DNA of 11,599 nt. It comes from Hyphomicrobiales bacterium (lineage in GTDB: Bacteria; Pseudomonadota; Alphaproteobacteria; Rhizobiales; Beijerinckiaceae). Both the position numbers and the translations under genes were made by a program. The notes under the pieces are model-generated. The model was not told the origin of the DNA. It did not search any database and saw nothing but the letters and a program-made list of their open reading frames with translations. Positions 1 to 6,596 of the stretch are shown piece after piece. The DNA lies in contig JANYDZ010000170.1 of assembly GCA_025363375.1 (NCBI GenBank), forward strand, positions 1-11,599, read 5' to 3'. Position 1 is the stretch's first letter. Every line of letters begins with the position of its first letter.

Positions 1-816
1 GCCGGTATTGTCGGTGTTGACGCGGTGGCACATGGCGCCGCTGATCAACTTGAAATTCTTCGTCGCGTCGGCCTCGGGAATTTTTGTCACGAGGATCGAG
101 GACTTCGCGCCGACGTGGCAGCCATAGGCCTGGCAGAAGCCGCAATAGGTGCAACCCGGACGATCCTTGTAATTCTCCGAAATGATGGCGCGCGGCGTTG
201 AAAACGGATGGTAGCCGAGATCGCGCGCCGCCTTGTCGAAGATCGTCGCGGCTTGATCGAGGCGCAAAGCCGGCAGCGGATAGTCGCGCTTGCGCGGGGC
301 TTCCAGCACGTTGCCGCCGTCGATCTTCCTGCCTTGCAGATTGCCCGCCTTGCCCGACACGCCCAGATCATATTCAGCGCGGTCGTACCAGGGTTCGAGA
401 TCGTTGTAGGAAAGCGGCCAATCGGCGAGGCTTGAGCCCTCGGGCAGAAACTTCTCGCCGTAGCGTTCGACCGTGGCGCCGCGCACGCGAAAATCGTCTT
501 CATGGTTGCGCCAGGACACGGCGCCGTAATGCACGGTGCCGCCGCCGGCCTGATTGCCGTAACTCATTGTGTTGAGCGGCGCGGCGCGCTGGTTTGTGTT
601 GGGCCGCCAGGTGATCGGCTGTCCCCTGGGGTCGGGCCGCAAATCCTGCCGCGTTGAATAACGCAATTCATCGTGCGGATTGAAGTCCCTGGTTTGCAGC
701 CGCGGCCCGCGCTCGAGACCTATGACCTTCATGCCGGCCCTGGCGAGTTCGGCGGCCAGAATGCCGCCCGCCGCGCCCATGCCGACGATGACGACTTCGG
801 TTTTTTCGACGGCCAT
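1..816 (-). CDS. GMC-family FAD-dependent dehydrogenase, copy A (N-terminal 272 residues; runs off the left edge)
   Basis: Partial gene: the ATG is at 814-816 and the frame stays open to base 1, so the C-terminal half and catalytic His/Asn are outside the window. The translation starts MAVEKTEVVIVGMGAAGG, a Rossmann FAD-binding GxGxxG site, followed by LERGPRL (end of the second strand) and GGGTVHYGAV near residues 91-100. A cysteine cluster lies at residues 222-233 (C-x2-C-x2-C-x4-C, CTYCGFCQAYGC). Related FAD-dependent gluconate and glucose dehydrogenases have an Fe-S-ligating cysteine group in the corresponding region. There is no signal peptide, so export would rely on a Tat-bearing partner. 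It is the paralogue of the gene at 944-2668, aligning without gaps at about 76% identity by hand count. The 127-bp gap between them holds a strong ribosome-binding site but no clear terminator, so read-through from the upstream genes is likely. The substrate cannot be told from sequence. Confidence 0.9.
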   Translation of the reverse strand, partial: MAVEKTEVVIVGMGAAGGILAAELARAGMKVIGLERGPRLQTRDFNPHDELRYSTRQDLRPDPRGQPITWRPNTNQRAAPLNTMSYGNQAGGGTVHYGAVSWRNHEDDFRVRGATVERYGEKFLPEGSSLADWPLSYNDLEPWYDRAEYDLGVSGKAGNLQGRKIDGGNVLEAPRKRDYPLPALRLDQAATIFDKAARDLGYHPFSTPRAIISENYKDRPGCTYCGFCQAYGCHVGAKSSILVTKIPEADATKNFKLISGAMCHRVNTDNTG

Positions 817-822
817 GAACGA

Positions 823-828
823 CTCCTC
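823..828 (-). promoter_or_regulatory. Ribosome-binding site of GMC copy A
   Basis: GAGGAG on the minus strand, 6 nt before the ATG at 816. This near-ideal Shine-Dalgarno fixes the start codon of the partial gene and shows that copy A is translated independently, although it follows copy B on the same strand. Confidence 0.75.
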
Positions 829-943
829 GATGTGCGTGGAAGCGCAAGCGGCAAGCAAGGAGTTGACGCGGAATTCAACGGGACGGCCGCGACCGCCGCT
901 TGAATCCAGCCGCCTGTTCCCCGCTCCCGATCCGCGCCTTCCC

Positions 944-2668
944 CTACGCCAGCAAAACGCCCGGATTCTTCACGTAACGCTTCACGATCGCGTCCGCCGT
1001 CATGTAGGCGACGGCCTGGATCGTCAGCGTCGGGTTGAAGCCGCTCATGGTCGGGAAGGTCGAGCTTCCCACGATGAAGAGATTGGGAATGTCCCAGCTC
1101 TGGCTGTATTTGTTGACGACGGAGCTTTTCGGATCGCCGCCCATGCGCGTGCCGCCCTGATGGTGCGCGCCGGGTTGGCCCTGATTGGTCGGCGGACGCC
1201 AGACTTTCGCGGCGCCCATGGCGCGGCCGATTTCCTCAAGCTTCCTGCCGAGGAATTCGACGCGGGCGCGCTCGTTGGGGCGCCGCCAGTCATAGGTCAT
1301 GCGCGGCGCCGGCATGCCGTAGATGTCGCGCACGTTGGGATCGAGATCGATGGTCTGGTCGGCGTAGGGCAGGTTTTCCGTCTGCGCGTTGAGGCCCGCG
1401 TAACGGGTAAAATATTTCGCGAAGAAATCCCGATAGGCGGCGCCCCAGCGGGGCGTGCCCGGCGGCGGCTCCATGCGCATCGCCGTGCCAATGGGTCCGG
1501 CTTCGAGATCGGCGGGACTTACGTTGACTTGCGCGCCGCGAATGAAGCCGAGGTCCTTATGGTCGAAATTATCGGCGTTGAAATCGTCGACGCAATGGCG
1601 TTGCGCGCTCGGCCCCATGAAGATGTTGATGTGGCGGTCGTCGAAGACGGCGAAAGCGCGCGTGCCGATATGCGCCATCACATGCTTGCCCAGATGGCCG
1701 CTGGAATTGGCGAGGCCGTTTGGAAACTTGTCGGTCTTCGACAGCATGAGCAAACGCACATTGTCGTAGATGAAGGGCGCCATGATCACGATGTCGGCCT
1801 CGACGGAATTGTCGGAACCGTCGGGGCCGTAGTACGAAACGCCCGTCGCCTTGCCGCTGTTGTCGGTGTTGACCCGGTGGCAGACGGCGCCGGTGATCAG
1901 CTTGAAGTTTTTCGTCGCGTCGGCCTCGGGGAGCTTGGTCACGAGGATCGAGGATTTCGCGCCGACATGGCAGCCGAACGCCTGACAGAAGCCGCAATAG
2001 GTGCAACCGGGGCGGTCGTTGTAGGGCTGCGAGAGGATCGCGCGCGGCGTCGAAAAAGGATGATAACCGAGTTTCTTCGACGCCTCTTCGAAGACAAGGC
2101 CCGATTGATCCATCTGCAAGGGCGGCAGCGGATATTCGCGTTTGCGCGGGGCCTCGAACACATTGCCGCCGTCGATCTTCCGGCCCTGCAGATTGCCAGC
2201 CTTGCCGGAGACGCCAAGCTCGTACTCGGCGCGGTCGTACCAGGGTTCAAGGTCGGCATAGCTCAGCGGCCAGTCGACGACAGAGGAATCCTCGGGCAAC
2301 GCCTTCTCGCCGTAACGTTCTATGGTGGAGGAGCGCACGCGAAAATCATCTTCGTGAAAGCGCCACGACACCGCGCCGTAATGCACGGTGCCGCCGCCGG
2401 CCTGCGCGCCGTTGTTGAGGGAGTTCATGCCCGTGGCGCGCGTGTCCTTGTTGGGCCGCCACGTCACCGGATGCAGCTTTGTGTTGGGCCGCAAATCCTG
2501 GCGCGTGAAATAACGCAGCTCGTCGTGCGGCTCGAAGTCCTTTGTCTGCAAGCGGGGCCCGCGCTCCAGCGCGACCACCTTGATGCCGGCCTTGCCGAGT
2601 TCGGCGGCCATGATGCCGCCAACGGCGCCCGCGCCGACGATGACAACGTCTGTCTTTTGCGTCGCCAT
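944..2668 (-). CDS. GMC-family FAD-dependent dehydrogenase, copy B (catalytic subunit, gluconate/glucoside dehydrogenase type)
   Basis: Complete 574-residue flavoprotein, a usual length for the catalytic subunit of gluconate, fructose, sorbitol and glucoside-3-dehydrogenase complexes. Seen in the protein: FAD-binding VVIVGAGAVGG at residues 8-18, GGGTVHYGAV at 91-100, a cysteine cluster at 222, 225, 228 and 233 that resembles the Fe-S-ligand region of related FAD-GDHs, HHQGGTRMGG at about 502-511, and FNPTLTIQA with Asn545. The His/Asn pair is the usual GMC catalytic pair. The ATG at 2668 is chosen because the protein then begins directly with MATQKTDVVIVG, and because it lies 4 nt after the stop of the small-subunit gene. 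An in-frame upstream start at 2818 would add 50 low-complexity residues overlapping that gene. There is no signal peptide; members of this family are co-exported with a Tat-bearing small subunit. Role inferred: periplasmic oxidation of a sugar or alcohol, with electrons passed to a cytochrome not seen here. Confidence 0.92.
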   Translation of the reverse strand: MATQKTDVVIVGAGAVGGIMAAELGKAGIKVVALERGPRLQTKDFEPHDELRYFTRQDLRPNTKLHPVTWRPNKDTRATGMNSLNNGAQAGGGTVHYGAVSWRFHEDDFRVRSSTIERYGEKALPEDSSVVDWPLSYADLEPWYDRAEYELGVSGKAGNLQGRKIDGGNVFEAPRKREYPLPPLQMDQSGLVFEEASKKLGYHPFSTPRAILSQPYNDRPGCTYCGFCQAFGCHVGAKSSILVTKLPEADATKNFKLITGAVCHRVNTDNSGKATGVSYYGPDGSDNSVEADIVIMAPFIYDNVRLLMLSKTDKFPNGLANSSGHLGKHVMAHIGTRAFAVFDDRHINIFMGPSAQRHCVDDFNADNFDHKDLGFIRGAQVNVSPADLEAGPIGTAMRMEPPPGTPRWGAAYRDFFAKYFTRYAGLNAQTENLPYADQTIDLDPNVRDIYGMPAPRMTYDWRRPNERARVEFLGRKLEEIGRAMGAAKVWRPPTNQGQPGAHHQGGTRMGGDPKSSVVNKYSQSWDIPNLFIVGSSTFPTMSGFNPTLTIQAVAYMTADAIVKRYVKNPGVLLA

Positions 2669-2672
2669 GGCC

Positions 2673-3371
2673 TCAACCCCGCCTGGCGGGAGCAGGGGCC
2701 TTGACGCGGCTTTGCAGGCCGATGGTCGGCACGCGCGTGAACGGCTTGTTGCTGAGCATGTCGGCGGCGGTGAAGGTCGGTTGCGCGCCGGGGAAACCCA
2801 CGAGCCTCCAGCCCGCAAAATCCTTGTTGCCGCCGTAGATGGGATCGCTGAACATGCCTTCCATCGTGTGCGCGCGCAAAGTGTTGAAGAAGGCTTGCGC
2901 GGAGGGCCAGGTGAAGCCGGTGGCTTTGCCGGCCTCCATCGCGGCGACGACCTCGTCCTGTTGCGCGGGCTTCAGGTAGACGAACTTGTCCTTGAACGCC
3001 GCCTCGCAATAGGCGTCGATCGCCGCGATGCCGCGCCGGTACATATCGCCCATGTCGGCATAGGCGCCGGCCAGCGCGAGATCGATGTAGTTTGAAACGC
3101 CGGCGTCCTTCGCGCCGGGCTTGCCGGGCGCGCCCGGCATCAGGCGTTCGGCGTAGGCGGCGACCGTCGCGAGATCGTCGTCGTTGAGAAAGGCGCCGTG
3201 ACCGCCGGCGCCGGTCCCGTGCGCAACCGCCGGCGCCGCGCCGACGCGGGCCTGCGTCTTCGTCTGCGCTTCGGCTTCGGCGACAATTGTGGCTCCGGCC
3301 GCGGCGCCTGCGGCGCCGACCGCCGTCCCCATTAGAAACGCGCGGCGCGATTCCTCATGAATTTTACTCAT
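2673..3371 (-). CDS. Gluconate 2-dehydrogenase subunit 3 family protein (Tat-exported small subunit)
   Basis: 232 residues. The N-terminus has a twin-arginine signal (ESRRAFLMG, Arg9-Arg10, then an Ala/Gly-rich hydrophobic stretch to about residue 31), with a likely cleavage near AEAEA-Q, residue 35. The mature part shows hallmarks of the gluconate 2-dehydrogenase subunit 3 family: ERLMPG with PGAKDAGVSNYIDLAL at about residues 76-100, and EGMFSDPIYGGNKDFAGW at about 171-188. In characterised complexes this gamma subunit stabilises the GMC flavoprotein and carries it through the Tat pore, and the next gene starts 4 nt downstream with no signal of its own. The ATG at 3371 has a strong GGAGG ribosome-binding site. 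The small subunit is first in the cluster and only one copy is visible for two flavoproteins. A cytochrome c subunit is not in the window and may lie past the left edge. Confidence 0.88.
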   Translation of the reverse strand: MSKIHEESRRAFLMGTAVGAAGAAAGATIVAEAEAQTKTQARVGAAPAVAHGTGAGGHGAFLNDDDLATVAAYAERLMPGAPGKPGAKDAGVSNYIDLALAGAYADMGDMYRRGIAAIDAYCEAAFKDKFVYLKPAQQDEVVAAMEAGKATGFTWPSAQAFFNTLRAHTMEGMFSDPIYGGNKDFAGWRLVGFPGAQPTFTAADMLSNKPFTRVPTIGLQSRVKAPAPARRG

Positions 3372-3378
3372 GAACTTT

Positions 3379-3383
3379 CCTCC
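3379..3383 (-). promoter_or_regulatory. Ribosome-binding site of the dehydrogenase small subunit
   Basis: GGAGG on the minus strand, 7 nt before the ATG at 3371. It supports this start over later in-frame codons, which would remove the Tat signal. Confidence 0.75.
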
Positions 3384-3415
3384 CTCAATGCGGCGACAGC
3401 GGTCGGGCGCCGATG

Positions 3416-3425
3416 TTCCCGGGAA
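3416..3425. repeat. Palindrome at the predicted transcription start of the dehydrogenase cluster
   Basis: TTCCCGGGAA is a perfect 10-bp palindrome. On the minus strand a second TTCCCGG lies just upstream in the same orientation (TTCCCGG, 7 nt, TTCCCGG). It lies directly downstream of the predicted -10 element, where a repressor or activator operator would be expected. No known regulator consensus is recognised. Confidence 0.35.
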
Positions 3426-3454
3426 GGATACGCCGGGAATAAACGCGGCGGCAA
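3425..3454 (-). promoter_or_regulatory. Candidate sigma-70 promoter of the dehydrogenase cluster
   Basis: On the minus strand, TTGCCG (3449-3454) and TATCCT (3425-3430) are separated by 18 bp, each matching 4 of 6 consensus bases. A start near 3418 would give a leader of about 47 nt ahead of the Tat small-subunit gene. The call rests on pattern and position alone. Confidence 0.35.
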
Positions 3455-3455
3455 G

Positions 3456-3480
3456 CAGAGTTACGCCACAGAGTTACGCC
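3456..3480. repeat. 12-bp tandem repeat overlapping the mbfA stop codon
   Basis: CAGAGTTACGCC occurs at 3456-3467 and again at 3469-3480, a 13-bp period. The second copy contains the mbfA stop (TAA on the minus strand, 3474-3476), so the coding end looks locally duplicated, probably by replication slippage. It sits just upstream of the candidate -35 of the dehydrogenase promoter. Confidence 0.6.
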
Positions 3481-4445
3481 GCGCCGATCAATATCCCCGC
3501 CGCCAGCACAATCGCGCCGCCAACCACGATCTGGAACACGGCCTGCAGGAACGGCGTATCCATGTACCTGGCGCGCACCCAGGCGATCGCCCAAAGCTCG
3601 ATAAAGACGATCAGCCCGGCAAACCCCGTCGCCCACCAGAAGGCGTTGGGCCAGGAATCGGGCACGAGATACGGCAATGTGTGCCCGAGTCCGCCAAGCG
3701 TCGTCATCAACCCGCAGATGCCGCCGCGGATCCAAGGCGTGCCGCGTCCGGTGAGCGAACCGTCGTCGGACAGGGCCTCGGCAAACCCCATGCTGATGCC
3801 CGCGCCAATGGAGGCGGCGAGCCCGATCAGAAAGGTTTCCCAATTGTGATGGGTCGCGAAAGCCGCGGCGAACAGGGGCGCGAGCGTCGAGACGGAGCCG
3901 TCCATGAGGCCGGCGAGGCCTGGCTGCACATATTGCAGCACGAACATGCGCTGCCTTGTTGTTTCCTCTTCCTCGCGCACGGCGTCGGTGAGATAGGACG
4001 CCTCAAGTTGATGCGCGTTGGTCTTGTGGGTTTCCTCGACCTCGGCGAGGTCGCCCAGCAGCTTGCGCACTTCGACATCCGTGGTCTGCGCCGCGGCGCG
4101 TTGATAGAAACGCGCCGCCTGAAACTCCATCGTCTCGGCTTCCTTGCGGATGGTATCCAGCGCCAGGTTGGAGCTGAGCCAGATTGGACGGCGCTTGAGA
4201 AAGCCCTTCACATCCTCGCGGCGGATCGGCGGCAGGTTCTTGCCGAACCGCTTTTCGTAGATTTGGAGCAGCAGATGCCGGTGGCTGGTCTCCTCCACCG
4301 CCATTTCTTCGAAAACCTTGGCGGAGGCTGGATAGCGTTCGCGCAAATCCTCGGCGAAGGCCGAATAGATACGGCTGTCCTCCTCCTCCGACGCGATGGC
4401 CACCGCGAGGATTTCGCGCGGAGTCAGGTCTGAAAAACTCTTCAC
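3474..4445 (-). CDS. mbfA: Membrane-bound ferritin MbfA (rubrerythrin-like domain fused to a VIT1/CCC1-type iron transporter)
   Basis: 323 residues, the length expected of MbfA, the iron exporter described in Bradyrhizobium and Agrobacterium. Residues 1 to about 145 form a ferritin-like four-helix domain with candidate di-iron ligands Glu20, Glu52 with His55 (ExxH), Glu107, and Glu137 with His140 (ExxH). Residues from about 175 resemble the VIT1/CCC1 membrane domain: GLMDGSVSTLAPLFAAAFA at 179-197, a segment at about 203-222, then hydrophobic segments at about 241-262, 268-288 and 300-322. In characterised homologues the cytosolic ferritin domain senses or collects Fe2+ and the membrane part exports it, giving tolerance to iron, peroxide and acid stress. 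The start is GTG at 4445 with a GGAG ribosome-binding site 6 nt away (4452-4455). An Irr-box-like palindrome overlaps its predicted promoter. It is transcribed away from the Nudix gene. Confidence 0.92.
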   Translation of the reverse strand: MKSFSDLTPREILAVAIASEEEDSRIYSAFAEDLRERYPASAKVFEEMAVEETSHRHLLLQIYEKRFGKNLPPIRREDVKGFLKRRPIWLSSNLALDTIRKEAETMEFQAARFYQRAAAQTTDVEVRKLLGDLAEVEETHKTNAHQLEASYLTDAVREEEETTRQRMFVLQYVQPGLAGLMDGSVSTLAPLFAAAFATHHNWETFLIGLAASIGAGISMGFAEALSDDGSLTGRGTPWIRGGICGLMTTLGGLGHTLPYLVPDSWPNAFWWATGFAGLIVFIELWAIAWVRARYMDTPFLQAVFQIVVGGAIVLAAGILIGAA

Positions 4446-4451
4446 AGGGGG

Positions 4452-4455
4452 CTCC
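4452..4455 (-). promoter_or_regulatory. Ribosome-binding site of mbfA
   Basis: GGAG on the minus strand, 6 nt before the GTG at 4445. It supports this GTG start: the alternative is a later Met well inside the ferritin domain. Confidence 0.65.
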
Positions 4456-4464
4456 GGCAGCTTC

Positions 4465-4479
4465 TTAGAGCTTTTCTAA
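4465..4479. promoter_or_regulatory. Irr-box / iron control element (ICE)-like operator of mbfA
   Basis: TTAGAGCTTTTCTAA is an inverted repeat of TTAGA(A/G) around a 3-nt centre, with one mismatch between arms. It matches the core of the rhizobial Irr site (TTTAGAA-N3-TTCTAAA). It lies 19 nt upstream of the mbfA start and covers the predicted -10 element (4473-4478). In Bradyrhizobium and Agrobacterium, mbfA is repressed by Irr through such an element when iron is low; the same wiring is inferred here. The irr gene itself is not in the window. Confidence 0.7.
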
Positions 4480-4502
4480 TGAGACGGGGCGATGATGTCC
4501 AA
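4473..4502 (-). promoter_or_regulatory. Candidate mbfA promoter
   Basis: On the minus strand, TTGGAC (4497-4502) and TAGAAA (4473-4478) with an 18-bp spacer. A start near 4466 gives a leader of about 20 nt with the GGAG ribosome-binding site well placed. The -10 hexamer lies inside the ICE-like palindrome, so bound Irr would block RNA polymerase. The hexamers are only moderate matches. Confidence 0.4.
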
Positions 4503-4531
4503 TACTCGATCCTCCATTGCGGAAAGCGGCG

Positions 4532-5014
4532 ATGCCTTTGCAGAAACTCAAGCGCGTGATCCGGTTCGGGTTGCAGCGCGTCCAACATGTCGGCAATCGC
4601 CTCGCGCGGCCCCTGACGATGGGCGTGCGCGCGCTGGTGTTTGACGCGGACAACCGCGTGTTTCTTGTCCGTCATTCCTACATGGCGGGCTGGCACCTGC
4701 CGGGCGGCGGCGTTGAACCGGGCGAAAGCGCGCGGGAGGCGCTGGTTCATGAACTGGAGGAAGAAGGAAACATTGTTCTGGACGGCGAACCGCGGCTGTT
4801 TGGGGTCTACTTCAACAATTACGCGTCGGAGCGCGATCACGTTGTCGTCTACATTGTGCGCGCCTTTCATCAGACGGCCCCGCGCGGCGCCAATTGGGAG
4901 ATTGTCGAGACCGGCTTTTTCCCGGCCGACGCGCTGCCGGAGGGAGCCGCGCGGGCAACCCGGGAGCGGATCGCCGAAGCGCTCGGGGGCGGTAAAACCG
5001 CCGACCGCTGGTGA
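4532..5014 (+). CDS. Nudix hydrolase family protein
   Basis: 160 residues from the ATG at 4532. Nudix hydrolases cleave nucleoside diphosphates linked to another group, using a divalent metal held by the Nudix-box glutamates. The box runs from GGGVEPGE (residues 58-65) to HELEEEGN (73-80), with candidate metal ligands Glu74, Glu77 and Glu78. Two positions differ from the classical pattern (G-x5-E-x7-REUxEExGU): Arg is His73 and the late Gly is Asn80, preceded by Gly79. The fold context is normal: ALVFDADNRVFLVRHSY before the box and VVYIVRAF after it. The substrate cannot be predicted. A TTG at 4517 would add five residues (MRKAA); ATG is preferred, but neither has a strong ribosome-binding site. 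The gene is divergent from mbfA, so the ICE-like site is also in its upstream region, and it ends 5 bp from the convergent ELM1-family gene. Confidence 0.88.
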   Translation: MPLQKLKRVIRFGLQRVQHVGNRLARPLTMGVRALVFDADNRVFLVRHSYMAGWHLPGGGVEPGESAREALVHELEEEGNIVLDGEPRLFGVYFNNYASERDHVVVYIVRAFHQTAPRGANWEIVETGFFPADALPEGAARATRERIAEALGGGKTADRW

Positions 5015-5019
5015 GCCAA

Positions 5020-6027
5020 TCATGATTGGATTTGCGCAGCGCCAAACCGCCGGACAACCTCGTTTGCGATGGCCGCGGTTGCGTCCACAGGCGCACAGGT
5101 CCAGCTCTCCAGCGCGCCGCGCCAGCGCCGCGCATAACCCTCAGCGACAAGCCGGTTGAGAAAGGCCGTCAGTTTCGCATGTCCGCCCGACGGCTCATAG
5201 ACATGCACGGGAACGCCGCCCGCCAACGCTTCGCCCATCATGTTGGCGCTGTCGGCGGTGACGACAATCGCGTCCGCGATGGCGACCATCTGCGCGTAGG
5301 GATTGTCGCCGGTCCCGTCCCAGACGAAAGCGCGGGCGGGAATGGCTTTGGCGGCGTCCAGCGCGGCGCGTATGGCCTGCGTCAGGGCAGGCGGCGTGCG
5401 GCGCGACGGCGTCACCATGACGCTGGCGCCGCCCGCAACGAGACCGCAGGCAATGCGGACAAGCGCCTCTATATCGCCATCCTCGAACCGGTGGTGCGCG
5501 CTGGGGCCGCCCAACGCCATGGCGACGCGCGGCCGCGCCAACCCCGCGATGCGCGCGTCGGGCGCCGCTCGCGCCTTCGCCAGAACATCCGGCCGCAACC
5601 CATGCGGCGAGGTCAGGGTGGCAAAAACATTGTCGCCGCGCAGTTTGTCGTGCTCGGGGACCCAGATGAGGTCTGCCGCGCGCGTCCCGATGCGCGGGTC
5701 CTGCAGGCAGACTGTAAAAGTGCGCCCTCGCGAGGCTTTCTTCAACGCCCGTAGATAAGGAACCGTCAAACGCCCCGCCGCAATCGCAATTTCGGGGAAG
5801 GGCGGCGCCAGAAGGCCGCCCTCTCGATGCGGCGCGTCGCGTGGATCGATGGGTCCCCATGGAGCCAAAGCCGCAAACAGCAGGCGGGGGCGCACTTGCC
5901 TGACGACGGGCTCAAGCCCCAGCGCCCGGGCAAGGCCGTGACAATGGACTTCATGCCCGATCCTGCCGGAACCCAGCACCCAGGCGCTCGTCCCGGGCGG
6001 AAGCCTATGTTCCGCCGCCAAGATCAA
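5020..6027 (-). CDS. ELM1-family protein (putative glycosyltransferase, 'mitochondrial fission ELM1' family)
   Basis: About 335 residues with the family's landmarks in order: WVLGSGRIGHEVHCHGLARALG (split over about residues 16-37), a PEIAIAAGRLTVPYLRAL segment, TVCLQDPRI, a VPEHD segment, VAMALGGPSAHHRF, a VTPSRRTPPAL segment, and near the C-terminus ADSANMMGEALAGGVPVH followed by an FLNRLVAEGYARRW segment. The last part resembles a GT-B sugar-nucleotide-binding C-domain. The family is named after plant ELM1, a mitochondrial fission factor, but bacterial members are regarded as likely glycosyltransferases with unknown acceptor. No ATG is available at the N-terminus. TTG at 6027 overlaps the greA stop as TTGA, and a second TTG lies at 6021; the true start is uncertain by a few codons. 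It probably follows greA by translational coupling. It is convergent with the Nudix gene, leaving 5 bp between stops and no room for a separate terminator. Confidence 0.82.
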   Translation of the reverse strand: MILAAEHRLPPGTSAWVLGSGRIGHEVHCHGLARALGLEPVVRQVRPRLLFAALAPWGPIDPRDAPHREGGLLAPPFPEIAIAAGRLTVPYLRALKKASRGRTFTVCLQDPRIGTRAADLIWVPEHDKLRGDNVFATLTSPHGLRPDVLAKARAAPDARIAGLARPRVAMALGGPSAHHRFEDGDIEALVRIACGLVAGGASVMVTPSRRTPPALTQAIRAALDAAKAIPARAFVWDGTGDNPYAQMVAIADAIVVTADSANMMGEALAGGVPVHVYEPSGGHAKLTAFLNRLVAEGYARRWRGALESWTCAPVDATAAIANEVVRRFGAAQIQS

Positions 6028-6497
6028 ACGAAAGCGATCTTCAGGATTTTGTAGCTCTTGCCGCCGCCAGGCGTATTCACCTCGACGGTGTCGCCGACCT
6101 TCTTGCTGATCAGCGCGCGGGCGATCGGCGAAGTGATCGACACTTTGCCGCTTTTCACGTCGGCTTCGCTCTCGCCGACGATCTGATAGATCTTCTTTTC
6201 CTCTGTATCCTCGTCGATGAGCGTCACCGTCGCGCCAAACTTGACGGTATTACCGGACAATTTTGACACATCGATCACCTCGGCGCGCGACAGCTTGTCC
6301 TCCAGGTCCGCAATGCGGCCCTCATTCAGGGACTGCGATTCCTTCGCCGAATGATATTCGGCGTTTTCGGACAAATCGCCATGGCTGCGCGCCTCCGAGA
6401 TCGCCTGGATGATGCGCGGGCGTTCTTCTTGCTGGCGACGCTTGAGCTCGGCTTCAAGCGCGGCGTAACCGGCGGCGGTCATCGGAATCATATCCAT
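6024..6497 (-). CDS. greA: Transcription elongation factor GreA
   Basis: 157 residues, the standard GreA size. GreA enters the RNA polymerase secondary channel and stimulates cleavage of backtracked RNA so stalled complexes restart. Residues 1 to about 75 form the coiled-coil arm. The tip motif GDLSENAEYHSAKE (residues 40-53) holds Asp41 and Glu44, the acidic pair that acts at the polymerase active site. Residues from about 80 form the FKBP-like domain, with FGATVTLID, ISKKVGDTVEVNTPGG and the terminal YKILKI. The start is ATG at 6497, preceded by a purine-rich GGAAAGAGA 5 nt away; Met at 6491 is an alternative. The open frame continues upstream to 7133, but that part lies antisense to nothing conserved and overlaps carB, so it is not coding. 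It follows carB after 193 bp and its stop overlaps the next gene's start. Confidence 0.95.
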   Translation of the reverse strand: MDMIPMTAAGYAALEAELKRRQQEERPRIIQAISEARSHGDLSENAEYHSAKESQSLNEGRIADLEDKLSRAEVIDVSKLSGNTVKFGATVTLIDEDTEEKKIYQIVGESEADVKSGKVSITSPIARALISKKVGDTVEVNTPGGGKSYKILKIAFV

Positions 6498-6596
6498 GTC
6501 GGTCTCTTTCCAAGCCTCGATCCTTGCCCGCCGCGCCGGAACCGGGAAGCGGGAAAAACCTGCCGCTCGCGGGACAAAATGTTCCGCGAACGCGTC

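Noticed and set aside
680..2704. Long plus-strand open frame (674 codons) opposite GMC copies A and B
   Set aside because: It lies antisense to two clear flavoprotein genes, spans the gap between them, and its translation is Arg/Ala/Gly/Val/Asp-rich with no domain. Such frames are common opposite GC-rich genes.
2669..2818. 50-residue N-terminal extension of GMC copy B
   Set aside because: It overlaps the end of the small-subunit gene in another frame, has no conserved motif, and the paralogue copy A begins at the position matching the ATG at 2668.
3357..4433. Plus-strand open frame (358 codons) opposite mbfA
   Set aside because: It is antisense to an MbfA with all ferritin ligands and membrane segments in place. 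The plus-strand translation has no recognisable domain.
5026..5754. Plus-strand open frame (242 codons) opposite the ELM1-family gene
   Set aside because: It is a shadow of the minus-strand gene, which carries the whole set of ELM1-family motifs. The plus-strand product is Arg-rich without motifs.
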